Assembly (NCBI GenBank): GCA_964508975.1
Contig: CAZDVQ010000046.1
Span: 1 to 35,988, forward strand
DNA length: 35,988 nt
Origin: CAZDVQ01 sp964508975
Lineage (GTDB): Bacteria; Bacteroidota; Bacteroidia; Chitinophagales; Saprospiraceae
Reading direction: 5' to 3'
Below the pieces are notes generated by a model. It was not told the origin of the DNA. It made no database searches and saw only the letters and a program-made list of their open reading frames with translations. Of this stretch, positions 24,298-32,454 are shown in pieces (positions within the stretch are counted from its first letter, which is position 1; each line of letters begins with the position of its first letter). Made by a program: the position numbers and the translations under genes.

Positions 24298-27200
24298 ATG
24301 AAACATTTTGACAAATTGGTTTTTACGCTATTGGGCCTCTTTTTTAGCCTTGGTCTTGCCGCACAATCACCCGGCGATACCGTGCTAATTCGGGCTTTTA
24401 ACTACCACAGTACCACCCGCGACAGTATGATTAACTTCAATCTGCCCGCTGGTCTCAGCTACGAACGCATCATCATGCGTTACGCCATGCGCTGTAAAGA
24501 TGGCCTCATATCGCCCGCTACGCCAGGCCAAACCAACCGGGGCTGCGGCGAGTGGGACTACTCCTGCAACACCTCGATAATCGACTCTAGTCGCACCGAT
24601 TCCGTGAAAGCCACGCACCCTAGTCACTTGATCTCTGGCTTTAGCGGCACTGCTTTTAATTACACCGCAAATACCACTTATACCTACTACCAATCGGTGC
24701 AACAACAGGTACAATATACCAGTACCATCAGCGAAACGAGCGCCCTGTTGGGTGCCGGAGCCAGCACCGATAACGCCCCCTTTAACATGGGTACCAGTAG
24801 TAAATACCATTATTTATACACCGCTACTGAGCTGCTGGCCAATGGTCTAGTAGCTGGAAACTTAACTGGGCTTGGCTTCGACTTGAGCGCTTTGGGCTCA
24901 GATGTTTATTTCCTGAGGGTCAAAATAAAATCGACCAGCAGCACAGATCTCAACCCAGCCAGCCCCGAGCTGAACGGTTTTACCGAAGTATACTACCTCA
25001 ACACCAGCTTTGCTGCTACGGGTTTGAACCGACTGAATTTCCATACACCCTTTAACTGGGACGGTACTTCGAACATCATCGTGGAACTGAGCTTTAACCA
25101 ATCGTTTGGCCCTAGCAGCACGGTTTTGGCCGATGACAACAACGGTGTAAACAACGCTATGGGCAGCTCGGTCGACGACCACTATATCGTATTCAACGGC
25201 GCCGGAGCAGTTGTAGCGGATAACCCCTTTGATCAAATTACCAACCAGGTAAGTTTTGCTTTCTGGAGTTATGGCAACGCCGCCGTGCTGCCGAGCAACA
25301 CCTCTATTTTTGAAGGTGTAGATGGCAACAATGCTCGCCAGGCCAACTTGCACATGCCTTGGAGCGATGGTAGCATTTACTGGGATTGCGGTAACGATGG
25401 CACCGGCTACGACCGTATTAACCGCGCTGCTACCCCAGCCGAATTTGAAGGCAAGTGGAACCACTGGGTGTTTACCAAAAATGCCACAACCGGCTCGATG
25501 AAAATTTACCTCAACGGTGTACTTTGGCACTCGGGTACGGGTAAAACCAAGCCTATCAACATCGATGTGCTTAAAATTGGTAGCAACATCGATGGCCAAT
25601 ATATGTACTACGGCAAAGTTGACGAGTTCAGCGTTTGGAACAAAGAATTGACCCAGGCCGAGATTCAAGCCTACATGTACCGCAGTATCGATGCCTCGCA
25701 TCCTAGTTACGCGAACTTGCAGGCCTACTACAAGTTTTCATTATCTGGTAGCGGTAATATGCTTGATGAAACAAGTAACCACACCGGTGTTGTTGACGGC
25801 GTTGCACCACAGCAACCGCATTGGGGTACGGATAAATTTATCCAGTTTGAAAGTTTAACCAAACGCCCTAAAACGAGCTTTTTCCAAGGTACTTACACCA
25901 GCAATATTACCAATATCACGGTGCTCGACTCCATCATGAACCCACCGAGCCGTATTCAAAGCTACAACGTGCTGAACAACAACTTGAACTTGTTGAGCAC
26001 CACTTACGCTTTTGCCTCGGGCAACATGCCAATTTTCAACTTGAGCGGTACTCAAGTAGGCACGGTAAACGTGCCCAGCCAAGGCACCATCAACATCAGC
26101 ACCTTGAATTACTACCAAAAACGCCCCGCCAAGTACGAGCTATTATCGTTTGTAACGCCATACGGTATCAACCTCGACCTAGGTATGGAAGGCAAAGCCT
26201 GGTGGTTTGACGTGACCGACTTCCAGCCCATCCTCAACGGCCCAAAACGTTTGCTCATGGATCGCGGTGGCCAATGGCAAGAAGATATCGACATCCAGTT
26301 TTACTTTATCGTGGGTACGCCCCCGCGCAACGTGGTAGATATTCGCCAAATCTGGCCAGTAGATTACCCAAGCTATACCAATATCCTGAACGACCAGTTT
26401 TTTGAACCCCGTATCGTGCCCACGCAGGCCACCATGTACAAGTTGCGTTCGGCCATTACTGGCCACGGTCAAGAAGGCGAGTTTATTCCGCGCAACCACT
26501 TCATCAACATCAATGGTGGGCCTGTTGAGTTTAACTGGCAAGTTTGGAAAGCTTGTGCCCGCAACCCGATTTACCCACAAGGCGGTACTTGGATCTACGA
26601 CCGTGCGGGCTGGTGCCCAGGCATGGCTACCGATGTCCAAGAGTTTGACATCACGAACATTGTAAACGGAGCGCCATCGGTTCAAATTGATTATGGTTTA
26701 ACCACGGCAACAGGCTCATCGAACTACATCGTGAACAACCAGATTGTAAGCTACGGTTCGCCAAACTTTAACCTGGATGCCCGCATCAAACAAATTGCTA
26801 GGCCTACAAAATACGTTGAATACCAACGTGTTAACCCAATTTGCGACGAGCCAATCATCATCATTGAAAATACTGGAACAACCGCACTCACCAGTGCAGT
26901 CATCGAGTATAGCATCAACAACAACCCGCCTTCTACTTATACCTGGACCGGTAATTTAAGCTTTTTGCAATCGGCAGAAGTAGTACTGCCATTCACGGCT
27001 ACTTTCTGGGAGAATGTGTTGGGTAGCAACAATACCTTCACCGCTCGCCTGGTGAGTGTAAACGGTCAAACCGACCAATACGCACCCAACAACCAAATGA
27101 GCAGCGAGTTTAATATCCCGGATGTGGTGCCAACGCCAGTCATCGTGTATTTCCGCACCAACTTGTTTGGCAACGAGAGCAGTTACGACCTCCGCGACGA

Positions 27201-27714
27201 GAATGATAATATTATCTTTTCGCGCAGCAACATGGCCAACAACACTATTTACCGCGATACCTTGTATGAAACCTCTGGCTGTTTCACGCTCAATGTATAC
27301 GATTCGGACGAGGATGGCCTAGCCTTTTTTGCCAACAACGATGGTTCTGGTGGCGTACAATTACGCCGCATGAATGGCTTCACCTACAAAACTTTCGGGT
27401 CTGACTTTGGTGCGGGCTTTAGTTACCAGTTTACCGCCAATAGCCCGCTGACCACCGAGGAGCCTAGCGTGGAGCCAAGTTTGAGCGTGTTCCCTAACCC
27501 CGCTGACGAAATGCTGAACATCGAGTTGATGGGCATCCAAAAAGGCACTTGGGAACTGTACAACATGCAAGGTCAACGCCTGCGTTCGGGTATCGTCAAC
27601 GGTACTGGCTACGAGTTGATCAATGTAGATATTCAAGATATGGCCGCTGGCCTTTACCTCGTGCGCTTGAGCAGCAATGGCCAAGTGATGAGCAAAAAGG
27701 TAGTTATAGAATAA
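24298..27714 (+). CDS. T9SS-secreted PNGase F-like protein with LamG domain
   Basis: This 1138-residue exported protein has a signal peptide (about 1-22, ending LAAQ). Residues about 25-100 resemble the start of a peptide-N-glycosidase F module (RYAMRCKDG, RGCGEWDYSCNT). A beta domain (about 140-290) is followed by a LamG/concanavalin-like domain at about 313-461 (VSFAFWSYG, KWNHWVFTKN, MKIYLNGVLWHSG, VDEFSVWNKELTQAEI). A second PNGase F-type module lies at about 600-800: GGQWQEDIDIQFYFI, ITGHGQEGEFIPRNHF, CARNPIYPQGGTW and DRAGWCPGM. An Ig-like section and a T9SS sorting domain (about 1055-1138, SVFPNPADEMLNIE, MAAGLYLVRL, ending VVIE) complete it. PNGase F cleaves N-glycans from proteins; activity here is not proven, because I could not map the catalytic acidic residues. 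Element 10 begins a few bases after the stop. Confidence 0.8.
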   Translation: MKHFDKLVFTLLGLFFSLGLAAQSPGDTVLIRAFNYHSTTRDSMINFNLPAGLSYERIIMRYAMRCKDGLISPATPGQTNRGCGEWDYSCNTSIIDSSRTDSVKATHPSHLISGFSGTAFNYTANTTYTYYQSVQQQVQYTSTISETSALLGAGASTDNAPFNMGTSSKYHYLYTATELLANGLVAGNLTGLGFDLSALGSDVYFLRVKIKSTSSTDLNPASPELNGFTEVYYLNTSFAATGLNRLNFHTPFNWDGTSNIIVELSFNQSFGPSSTVLADDNNGVNNAMGSSVDDHYIVFNGAGAVVADNPFDQITNQVSFAFWSYGNAAVLPSNTSIFEGVDGNNARQANLHMPWSDGSIYWDCGNDGTGYDRINRAATPAEFEGKWNHWVFTKNATTGSMKIYLNGVLWHSGTGKTKPINIDVLKIGSNIDGQYMYYGKVDEFSVWNKELTQAEIQAYMYRSIDASHPSYANLQAYYKFSLSGSGNMLDETSNHTGVVDGVAPQQPHWGTDKFIQFESLTKRPKTSFFQGTYTSNITNITVLDSIMNPPSRIQSYNVLNNNLNLLSTTYAFASGNMPIFNLSGTQVGTVNVPSQGTINISTLNYYQKRPAKYELLSFVTPYGINLDLGMEGKAWWFDVTDFQPILNGPKRLLMDRGGQWQEDIDIQFYFIVGTPPRNVVDIRQIWPVDYPSYTNILNDQFFEPRIVPTQATMYKLRSAITGHGQEGEFIPRNHFININGGPVEFNWQVWKACARNPIYPQGGTWIYDRAGWCPGMATDVQEFDITNIVNGAPSVQIDYGLTTATGSSNYIVNNQIVSYGSPNFNLDARIKQIARPTKYVEYQRVNPICDEPIIIIENTGTTALTSAVIEYSINNNPPSTYTWTGNLSFLQSAEVVLPFTATFWENVLGSNNTFTARLVSVNGQTDQYAPNNQMSSEFNIPDVVPTPVIVYFRTNLFGNESSYDLRDENDNIIFSRSNMANNTIYRDTLYETSGCFTLNVYDSDEDGLAFFANNDGSGGVQLRRMNGFTYKTFGSDFGAGFSYQFTANSPLTTEEPSVEPSLSVFPNPADEMLNIELMGIQKGTWELYNMQGQRLRSGIVNGTGYELINVDIQDMAAGLYLVRLSSNGQVMSKKVVIE

Positions 27715-27719
27715 TTTGG

Positions 27720-27820
27720 GCGCCACCCCGTGCTTCGGCACGGGGTCGGTGTCCTTCGGGTGCGCTATTCGCTTAGCGCTGCGCGCCGCCGCTACGCGGC
27801 GCCCTACGGCCACCTGGCGC
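27720..27820 (+). repeat. GC-rich covarying hairpin element 10
   Basis: The closing stem is GCGCC (27720-27724) with GGCGC (27816-27820). The first hairpin is CCCCGTGC-TTCG-GCACGGGG with a stable tetraloop. The central block reads GCGCTATTCGCT, then AGCGC-TGC-GCGC and GCCGC-TAC-GCGGC. The TTTGGG start overlaps the TAA region: it begins three bases after the stop codon of the PNGase F-like gene. Confidence 0.78.
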
Positions 27821-27860
27821 GTAGGCTGGGGATTCCCTTACCCTTGTATCCAAAATTAAA

Positions 27861-28418
27861 ATGCAGCAACAAGACCAGCAGTACATTCAAGCCACCCAAA
27901 ACTGGGTAGATAAAGTAGTTATAGGCCTTAATTTTTGTCCATTTGCTAAAGCAGAGGTGCTGCTCAACAAGTTACGCTATCATGTTGACCATAGTACAAG
28001 TGTTGAGGAACAGTTGGAGCTTTTGCGTCTTGCCCTTGCCCAGATGGATGAGCAGCCCAGCATCTCCACGGCCTTGATCATATACCCGGATACATTGGCC
28101 AACTTTGAGGATTATATGGACTATTACGAGCTCGGCTTGGCTTTATTGACCAGTTTAGGCTACGATGGTATTTACCAGTTGGCTAGTTTCCACCCTTTAT
28201 ACCAATTTGCCGATAGCAGCCCTGACGACCCGGCCAATTATACCAACCGTTCTATTTATCCCATGCTGCATATTATTCGGGAAAGCAGCATTTTACAAGC
28301 TGTTAAACATTATAAAAACCTGAACCAAGTGCCCCACAACAATATCGCTTTGGCACGAGAAAAAGGCTTGGACGCTATGCAGCTTTTAAGGGCTAGTTGC
28401 CTGGGCGGTATCGGCTAG
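27861..28418 (+). CDS. DUF1415 family protein
   Basis: This 185-residue soluble protein of family DUF1415 has no known function. Family blocks are present: NWVDKVVIGLNFCPFAK at about 13-29, YQLASFHPLYQFADSSPDDPANYTNRSIYPMLHIIRE at about 113-149 (FHPLYQF and NYTNRS are diagnostic), and a C-terminal helical part. C27 in NFCPFA and the histidines in FHP and LHI are conserved and could bind a metal, which is inference. The ATG at 27861 has no Shine-Dalgarno. It follows the PNGase F-like gene across GC-rich element 10 and ends in a hairpin. Confidence 0.85.
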   Translation: MQQQDQQYIQATQNWVDKVVIGLNFCPFAKAEVLLNKLRYHVDHSTSVEEQLELLRLALAQMDEQPSISTALIIYPDTLANFEDYMDYYELGLALLTSLGYDGIYQLASFHPLYQFADSSPDDPANYTNRSIYPMLHIIRESSILQAVKHYKNLNQVPHNNIALAREKGLDAMQLLRASCLGGIG

Positions 28419-28421
28419 AAA

Positions 28422-28452
28422 CGCAAAAGCCCAGACTTTTCTGGGCTTTGCG
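28422..28452. terminator. Terminator of the DUF1415 gene
   Basis: CGCAAAAGCCCAG pairs with CTGGGCTTTGCG with one bulged A. It ends the DUF1415 gene and lies in front of the convergent SPFH gene stop at 28518; on the minus strand it also has a T-run. Confidence 0.7.
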
Positions 28453-28517
28453 AAAATGCGACTAAGAAACAACTCTACATCTTTATATAATCGCATCGGC
28501 TAGCGATGCGCTATAAG

Positions 28518-29306
28518 TTAGTTTTTGGGCTCGATCAGGAAAGGCAGTTCGCCATCGGTCACGATAATTTTGGTATTGGGCGATTTTGACAACTCTTGGA
28601 AGGTTTCCAACGATTTGAACTGTAGGATTTTGTCGTTCAGGCCTTCAGAAATGATTTTCTGTGCATCGCGAACACCTTCCGCTTCAATGCGTTGGCGCTC
28701 AGCTTCTTGGCGTGCTTTGTCTAGCACGAAGGTCATACGTTGTGCTTGTTGTTCGGCCTCTAACTTATCCTCGATAGCCCTTGATAAGTTTTCGGGTAGT
28801 TTAATGCTTTTCAGCAGGACTGCTTCAATCAATATACCTTTATCCTTTAGGTAAACCATCATTTGCTCCTTGATGGCTTTTTCGATGGCAGAGCGCTCGC
28901 CCGAGTGCATATCTTTAGCAAAGAAACGAGCACTTACATCTGCTACTGACGACCTAAACACAGGTAGGATAACGCTTTGTTCGTAATTGACTCCAATGTT
29001 CCGAATCAGAGATGGTGCTTGGCTTGCAACAATGTTGTACAAGATAGAAACGTCTGATTGGATGTTCAAGCCTTCTTTGGAAGGGATACTCAAGGCTACT
29101 TCTAGGTTTTGAGTACGGGTAGATAATGTGAAAACAGTAGCTAGGAAAGGGTTGTAAGTACGGATTCCTGGCTTCAAGGTGGCATCGTCAAATTTACCTA
29201 AACGGCGTTTAATGCCTACTTCGCCATCTCGAATGATGGTACATGCACTCAACGTAACCAGAATCATGGTAATAAGTGCAAATGGTCTGATTTTGTAAGG
29301 TAGCAT
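28518..29306 (-). CDS. SPFH/prohibitin-family lipoprotein
   Basis: This 262-residue protein belongs to the SPFH (stomatin, prohibitin, flotillin, HflK/C) superfamily, membrane-anchored scaffolds that form rings and often govern proteases. The chosen start (29306) gives a lipoprotein signal with lipobox L19-S20-A21-C22; upstream in-frame starts fall at or before the likely promoter. The SPFH domain spans about 28-180 (DGEVGIKRRLGKFDDATLKPGIRTYNPF, IQSDVSILYNI, SARFFAKDM, VLLKSIKLPENLSRAIEDKLEAEQQAQRM). A coiled coil (about 185-230, rich in E, A, Q and R) follows. The lipid anchor in place of an N-terminal membrane helix is a less common arrangement, which I infer from the lipobox. Confidence 0.85.
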   Translation of the reverse strand: MLPYKIRPFALITMILVTLSACTIIRDGEVGIKRRLGKFDDATLKPGIRTYNPFLATVFTLSTRTQNLEVALSIPSKEGLNIQSDVSILYNIVASQAPSLIRNIGVNYEQSVILPVFRSSVADVSARFFAKDMHSGERSAIEKAIKEQMMVYLKDKGILIEAVLLKSIKLPENLSRAIEDKLEAEQQAQRMTFVLDKARQEAERQRIEAEGVRDAQKIISEGLNDKILQFKSLETFQELSKSPNTKIIVTDGELPFLIEPKN

Positions 29307-29318
29307 AAATTTATAATT

Positions 29319-29348
29319 TAAAAGTAATACTATCATTTCGGGAATCAA
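29319..29348 (-). promoter_or_regulatory. Promoter of the SPFH gene
   Basis: On the minus strand TTG (29348-29346) and TACTTTTA (29326-29319) are 19 bp apart; the -7 box has one mismatch (A for the last G). It supports the start at 29306, because a start at 29336 would lie upstream of the transcript. Confidence 0.45.
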
Positions 29349-29531
29349 TACTATTAAAATGTTTTTACGTCAATATTGTTTAAACTTTAGCCAAAAAAAA
29401 ATGTCTAAGCTTCAGAAAACCTTCAAATTCCTTCAATTTGATAGGATTGTGGCAGCCTAATTTTTTTTGTTTCTCTCCATTTCAAGCAAAATGTATATCT
29501 TTAGCATGCTGAACTAAACTAAACTTAAACG

Positions 29532-31172
29532 ATGAAGAAAATTTTACCACTTTTGGTCGCATTGCTGACCAGCCAGTTTGCTTTTTCGCAAACCACTTTT
29601 GAACGTGTTTACAATATTTTTCAAGCTAAATGCGTGAGTTGTCACGGCAGCAACACGGCCACTAATAATGGCCTTGATTTAACGGGTACCACCTCAGCTG
29701 TTTATGGCCGTATTGTAAACCAGATGCCCAATAACCCTTACGCGGTAGATAAAGGCTACGCATATGTGGTGCCTGGCCGCTGGGAAAATAGCTTCATTTT
29801 CAGGAAAATCTGTGACCCTGCTTTCGACGATTTCATCGAACGCCATATCGATGAAGGCCAACAAATGCCTGCATATGGCGCAACACAACAGTTGTTGGAT
29901 GAAGAAAAGGAAATGATTCGCCAATGGATCCAATATGGTGCTCCTCAAACGGGTAACATCCCGAAAGAAAACCTGATTGCAGGCTATTACAATGGTCAAG
30001 GTCAACCGAGTTTTACCACACGCCCAGCAGCACCAGCACCAGGCGAAGGTTTCCAGATCAAAATGGGTCCGTTTTTCATCGAGCCAAACGGCGAGGTAGA
30101 GTGGTTCCAAAAATACCAACTCGATTTGCCCACCGGTACCGAAGCTATTCGTTTCAATACCTTCTTCGCACCGTACTCGCACCACTTTATCATGTACGAT
30201 TTTAGCGACCCCGCACAGGCCAACAACTTGACTGAAGGTTTCCGCTCAAATTCTAACCACAATGGTATCTCTTTGGTGTATGCTATCCAAGAGCCTACCG
30301 ACTTGATTTTGCCCGAGAAAACGGCCTTTACTTGGCCCAACAACAAGATTCTCGACCTTAATTCGCACTATATCAATTACGGTAGCAACATTTACGGCGC
30401 CGAGGTTTACATTAACGTGTACACCCAGCCTCAAGGCACAGCGCTTGAGGAAATGCGCACATTCTTGTTGCCGTACACCAATCTCAATATCCCGAATAAC
30501 GGTAACCAGTATACTTTCCAACAAAGTATCGTGTACAACTTCTTAGGCCAGATTCACCTCTGGGCTTTGATGGGCCACACTCATAAGTACGGTACTGGCT
30601 ATAAAGTGTACCACCGTAACGCCAATGGTAGCCGAGGTGCCGTTATGTACGATGGCGGTTGTGCCGGAGGTATTCCCGGTTGTGTTTCGCCGTATTTTGA
30701 CTATCAACACATACCAACCCGCTACTTCCCTAGTTTTTACCCGCTAAACATGGCGCTAGGTTTCATCCACGAGGCCACTTACGAGAATACTGGCCCTAAT
30801 ACCGTGGGCTGGGGCTTCACCTCCGACGATGAAATGATGGTACTCGTTGCCATGTATGTTTTGGATACAACGGGCTTGAATTTACCAGCAAATCCAACGG
30901 GTACCGAATTCTCTGCCGACGCGGCGCTCGAGATCAAGTCATTCCCCAACCCATTTACCGAAAGTACTTATTTTGCATTGCCTGACGATGGCACGCAGGT
31001 TTGGCAATTTGAGCTATACGACCAAGTAGGCCAGCAACTCCGCAAGGCCTCGGTTTCAAACCAAAGCGTTTACGAGCTAGAGCGTGGCAACCTAACTCCT
31101 GGCATGTATTTTTACGTCTGGACCAACCAGCAAGGCCAACAACAAACAGGCAAGCTGGTACTAAGCGAATAG
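29532..31172 (+). CDS. T9SS-secreted monohaem cytochrome/copper monooxygenase-like protein
   Basis: This 546-residue exported protein has a signal peptide (about 1-19, ending FAFS). A cytochrome c module follows with a single haem motif C34-V-S-C37-H38 and a methionine-rich stretch near QQMPAYG as possible axial ligand. From about 175 to 450 it resembles the copper type II ascorbate-dependent monooxygenase fold (the PHM/DBH family): APYSHHFIMYDF with H217-H218, LNSHYINY with H279, and MGHTHKYG with H349 and H351, the HTH copper-site pattern. The last 75 residues are a T9SS sorting domain (IKSFPNPFTESTYF, QFELYDQVGQQL, LTPGMYFYVW, GKLVLSE). The haem could feed electrons to the copper site at the cell surface. 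A one-mismatch -7 box TATCTTTA lies at 29496-29503. Confidence 0.8.
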   Translation: MKKILPLLVALLTSQFAFSQTTFERVYNIFQAKCVSCHGSNTATNNGLDLTGTTSAVYGRIVNQMPNNPYAVDKGYAYVVPGRWENSFIFRKICDPAFDDFIERHIDEGQQMPAYGATQQLLDEEKEMIRQWIQYGAPQTGNIPKENLIAGYYNGQGQPSFTTRPAAPAPGEGFQIKMGPFFIEPNGEVEWFQKYQLDLPTGTEAIRFNTFFAPYSHHFIMYDFSDPAQANNLTEGFRSNSNHNGISLVYAIQEPTDLILPEKTAFTWPNNKILDLNSHYINYGSNIYGAEVYINVYTQPQGTALEEMRTFLLPYTNLNIPNNGNQYTFQQSIVYNFLGQIHLWALMGHTHKYGTGYKVYHRNANGSRGAVMYDGGCAGGIPGCVSPYFDYQHIPTRYFPSFYPLNMALGFIHEATYENTGPNTVGWGFTSDDEMMVLVAMYVLDTTGLNLPANPTGTEFSADAALEIKSFPNPFTESTYFALPDDGTQVWQFELYDQVGQQLRKASVSNQSVYELERGNLTPGMYFYVWTNQQGQQQTGKLVLSE

Positions 31173-31177
31173 TTCAT

Positions 31178-31229
31178 TTTTAAACGGCTCTCACCTGCTA
31201 CAAGTGTAGCAGGTGAGAGCCGTTTAAAA
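31178..31229 (+). terminator. Very long perfect terminator hairpin
   Basis: The 24-bp arms at 31178-31201 and 31206-31229 pair without a mismatch around loop AAGT. The core of the arms is CGGCTCTCACCTGC. It starts six bases after the stop of the cytochrome/copper protein gene. Confidence 0.85.
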
Positions 31230-31233
31230 TAAA

Positions 31234-31261
31234 GATGAACAATGAATGGTGAACAATGAAC
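31234..31261. repeat. Heptamer tandem repeat, 4 units
   Basis: GATGAAC, AATGAAT, GGTGAAC and AATGAAC follow each other without gaps. The units are the same family as in the 267-336 array, 31 kb away. No GC-rich element is next to this copy; instead it follows the 24-bp hairpin. Confidence 0.75.
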
Positions 31262-31317
31262 GGCTTTGGGCTATTTGCAGTGATATCTTAAGCTGTCAAG
31301 ATTTTGTCCATTATTTA

Positions 31318-31397
31318 TTTGTAGCTCAAGTTGGTTTGATTTGTAGCTCAAATTTTAATAATTTTGAGCCAGAAATTGTATATCTTTGAGCTACAAA
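31318..31397. promoter_or_regulatory. Four-site operator array in front of the wHTH-Fic gene
   Basis: Site A TTTGTAGCTCAAG (31318-31330) and site B TTTGTAGCTCAAA (31340-31352) are direct copies. Site C TTTGAGCTACAAA (31385-31397) is the exact reverse complement of B. Site D TTTGAGCCAGAAA (31363-31375) is C with two changes. Start-to-start spacings are 22, 23 and 22 bp, so all lie on about the same DNA face. Each site is itself a TTTG-N5-CAAA half-palindrome (D imperfect). Sites D and C straddle the -7 box, so binding should block transcription. The likely ligand is the wHTH domain of the downstream protein (inference). Confidence 0.75.
31381..31388 (+). promoter_or_regulatory. -7 box TATCTTTG of the wHTH-Fic gene
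   Basis: This exact TAnnTTTG match overlaps operator site C, 17 bases before the ATG at 31405. The predicted leader is about 10 bases, too short for a Shine-Dalgarno. Confidence 0.55.
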
Positions 31398-31404
31398 TTA
31401 TGAA

Positions 31405-32445
31405 ATGAGTAAAGATATCGAACAACAAATACTTGAATATGTAAAGAATTCAGGGGCTGCTTCATCGAAGATGGTCTTTGAGCAAGTTTCTCATGGTGTA
31501 AGTTACGCATCCATAAAACGCTTGTTGACGAAACTCGTTGACGCTCAGAAACTAGTGGTGAGTGGCCAGGGAAAGGGTACCAAATATGAGCTTGCCCCAA
31601 GCTATGAGTTTTTAAAAACTATAGATATTGACCAATATTTTGAAAAAGAGATTGACGATAGGGAGATTAAAGCGTCATTCAATTTTTCGATGCTACACGA
31701 ATTCCTGACCCAACACAGTATTTTTACCCAAGTTGAACTGGCTTACCTAGAAAAGCTACAGGCTACTTTTACGGAAAATATTGCACACCTGAGCGAAGTT
31801 GGTTATCAGAAAGAGTTTGAACGCCTTGCCATTGATTTAAGCTGGAAATCATCCCAGATTGAAGGTAATACCTACTCCTTGCTTGAAACGGAGCGGCTTT
31901 TAAAGGAACGAGAAACGGCAGATGGGAAAACAAAGGAAGAAGCAACCATGCTTTTAAATCATAAGGAAGCACTTGATTTTATTGTGAGCCATCCGGATTA
32001 TTTATTGCCCTTGTCTGTGTCAAAAATTGAAGATATTCATAGCATTTTAATTAAAGATTTAGCGGTTGAACGAAACTTGAGGCGGCAACGGGTAGGTATA
32101 TCTGGAACGAACTACAGACCGCTAGATAACGAGTACCAAATCATTGAGGCATTGCAAAAAACTTGCGATATCATTAATGCAAAGCAGAATACCTTTGAAA
32201 AAGCACTACTTGCTTTAGTGCTAATTTCGTATATCCAGCCGTTTATGGATGGTAATAAACGCACCGCTCGTATTGTAAGTAATGCAATTCTTATCAGGTA
32301 TCAACATTGTCCAATCTCGTTCCGAACGGTGGATTCTATCGTATATAAAAAAGCAATGCTCATATTCTATGAGCAAAACAATATCTCAAGCTTTAAGGAT
32401 ATTTTTATAAAGCAATTTGAATTTGCAGTTAAGACTTATTTTTAA
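31405..32445 (+). CDS. wHTH-Fic family regulator with altered Fic motif
   Basis: This 346-residue cytosolic protein has a winged helix-turn-helix at about 5-67 (QQILEYVKNSG, SYASIKRLLTKLVDAQKLVVSGQGKGTKYEL), then a helical linker, then a Fic domain. Fic enzymes transfer AMP or other groups to target hydroxyls. The autoinhibitory motif (S/T)xxxE(G/N) is present as S149-SQI-E153-G154-N155, placing it in the class with an N-terminal inhibitory helix. The active-site loop reads Q278-PFMDGNKRTAR, where HPFx(D/E)GN(G/K)R is expected: the catalytic histidine is glutamine. The GNKR part and arginine are kept, so nucleotide binding may persist without transfer. The start is the only ATG that fits the promoter. 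The gene is alone, with a dedicated operator and a terminator, so autoregulation is likely. Confidence 0.85.
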   Translation: MSKDIEQQILEYVKNSGAASSKMVFEQVSHGVSYASIKRLLTKLVDAQKLVVSGQGKGTKYELAPSYEFLKTIDIDQYFEKEIDDREIKASFNFSMLHEFLTQHSIFTQVELAYLEKLQATFTENIAHLSEVGYQKEFERLAIDLSWKSSQIEGNTYSLLETERLLKERETADGKTKEEATMLLNHKEALDFIVSHPDYLLPLSVSKIEDIHSILIKDLAVERNLRRQRVGISGTNYRPLDNEYQIIEALQKTCDIINAKQNTFEKALLALVLISYIQPFMDGNKRTARIVSNAILIRYQHCPISFRTVDSIVYKKAMLIFYEQNNISSFKDIFIKQFEFAVKTYF

Positions 32446-32454
32446 GCGTCTAAA

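Noticed and set aside
24898..25701. Minus-strand 267-codon frame inside the PNGase F-like gene
   Set aside because: It is a shadow of the sense gene, with no signal, promoter box or recognisable domain.
31405..32445. Fic gene as the toxin of a toxin-antitoxin pair
   Set aside because: No small antitoxin gene is adjacent, the inhibitory motif is in the same chain, and the catalytic histidine is missing.
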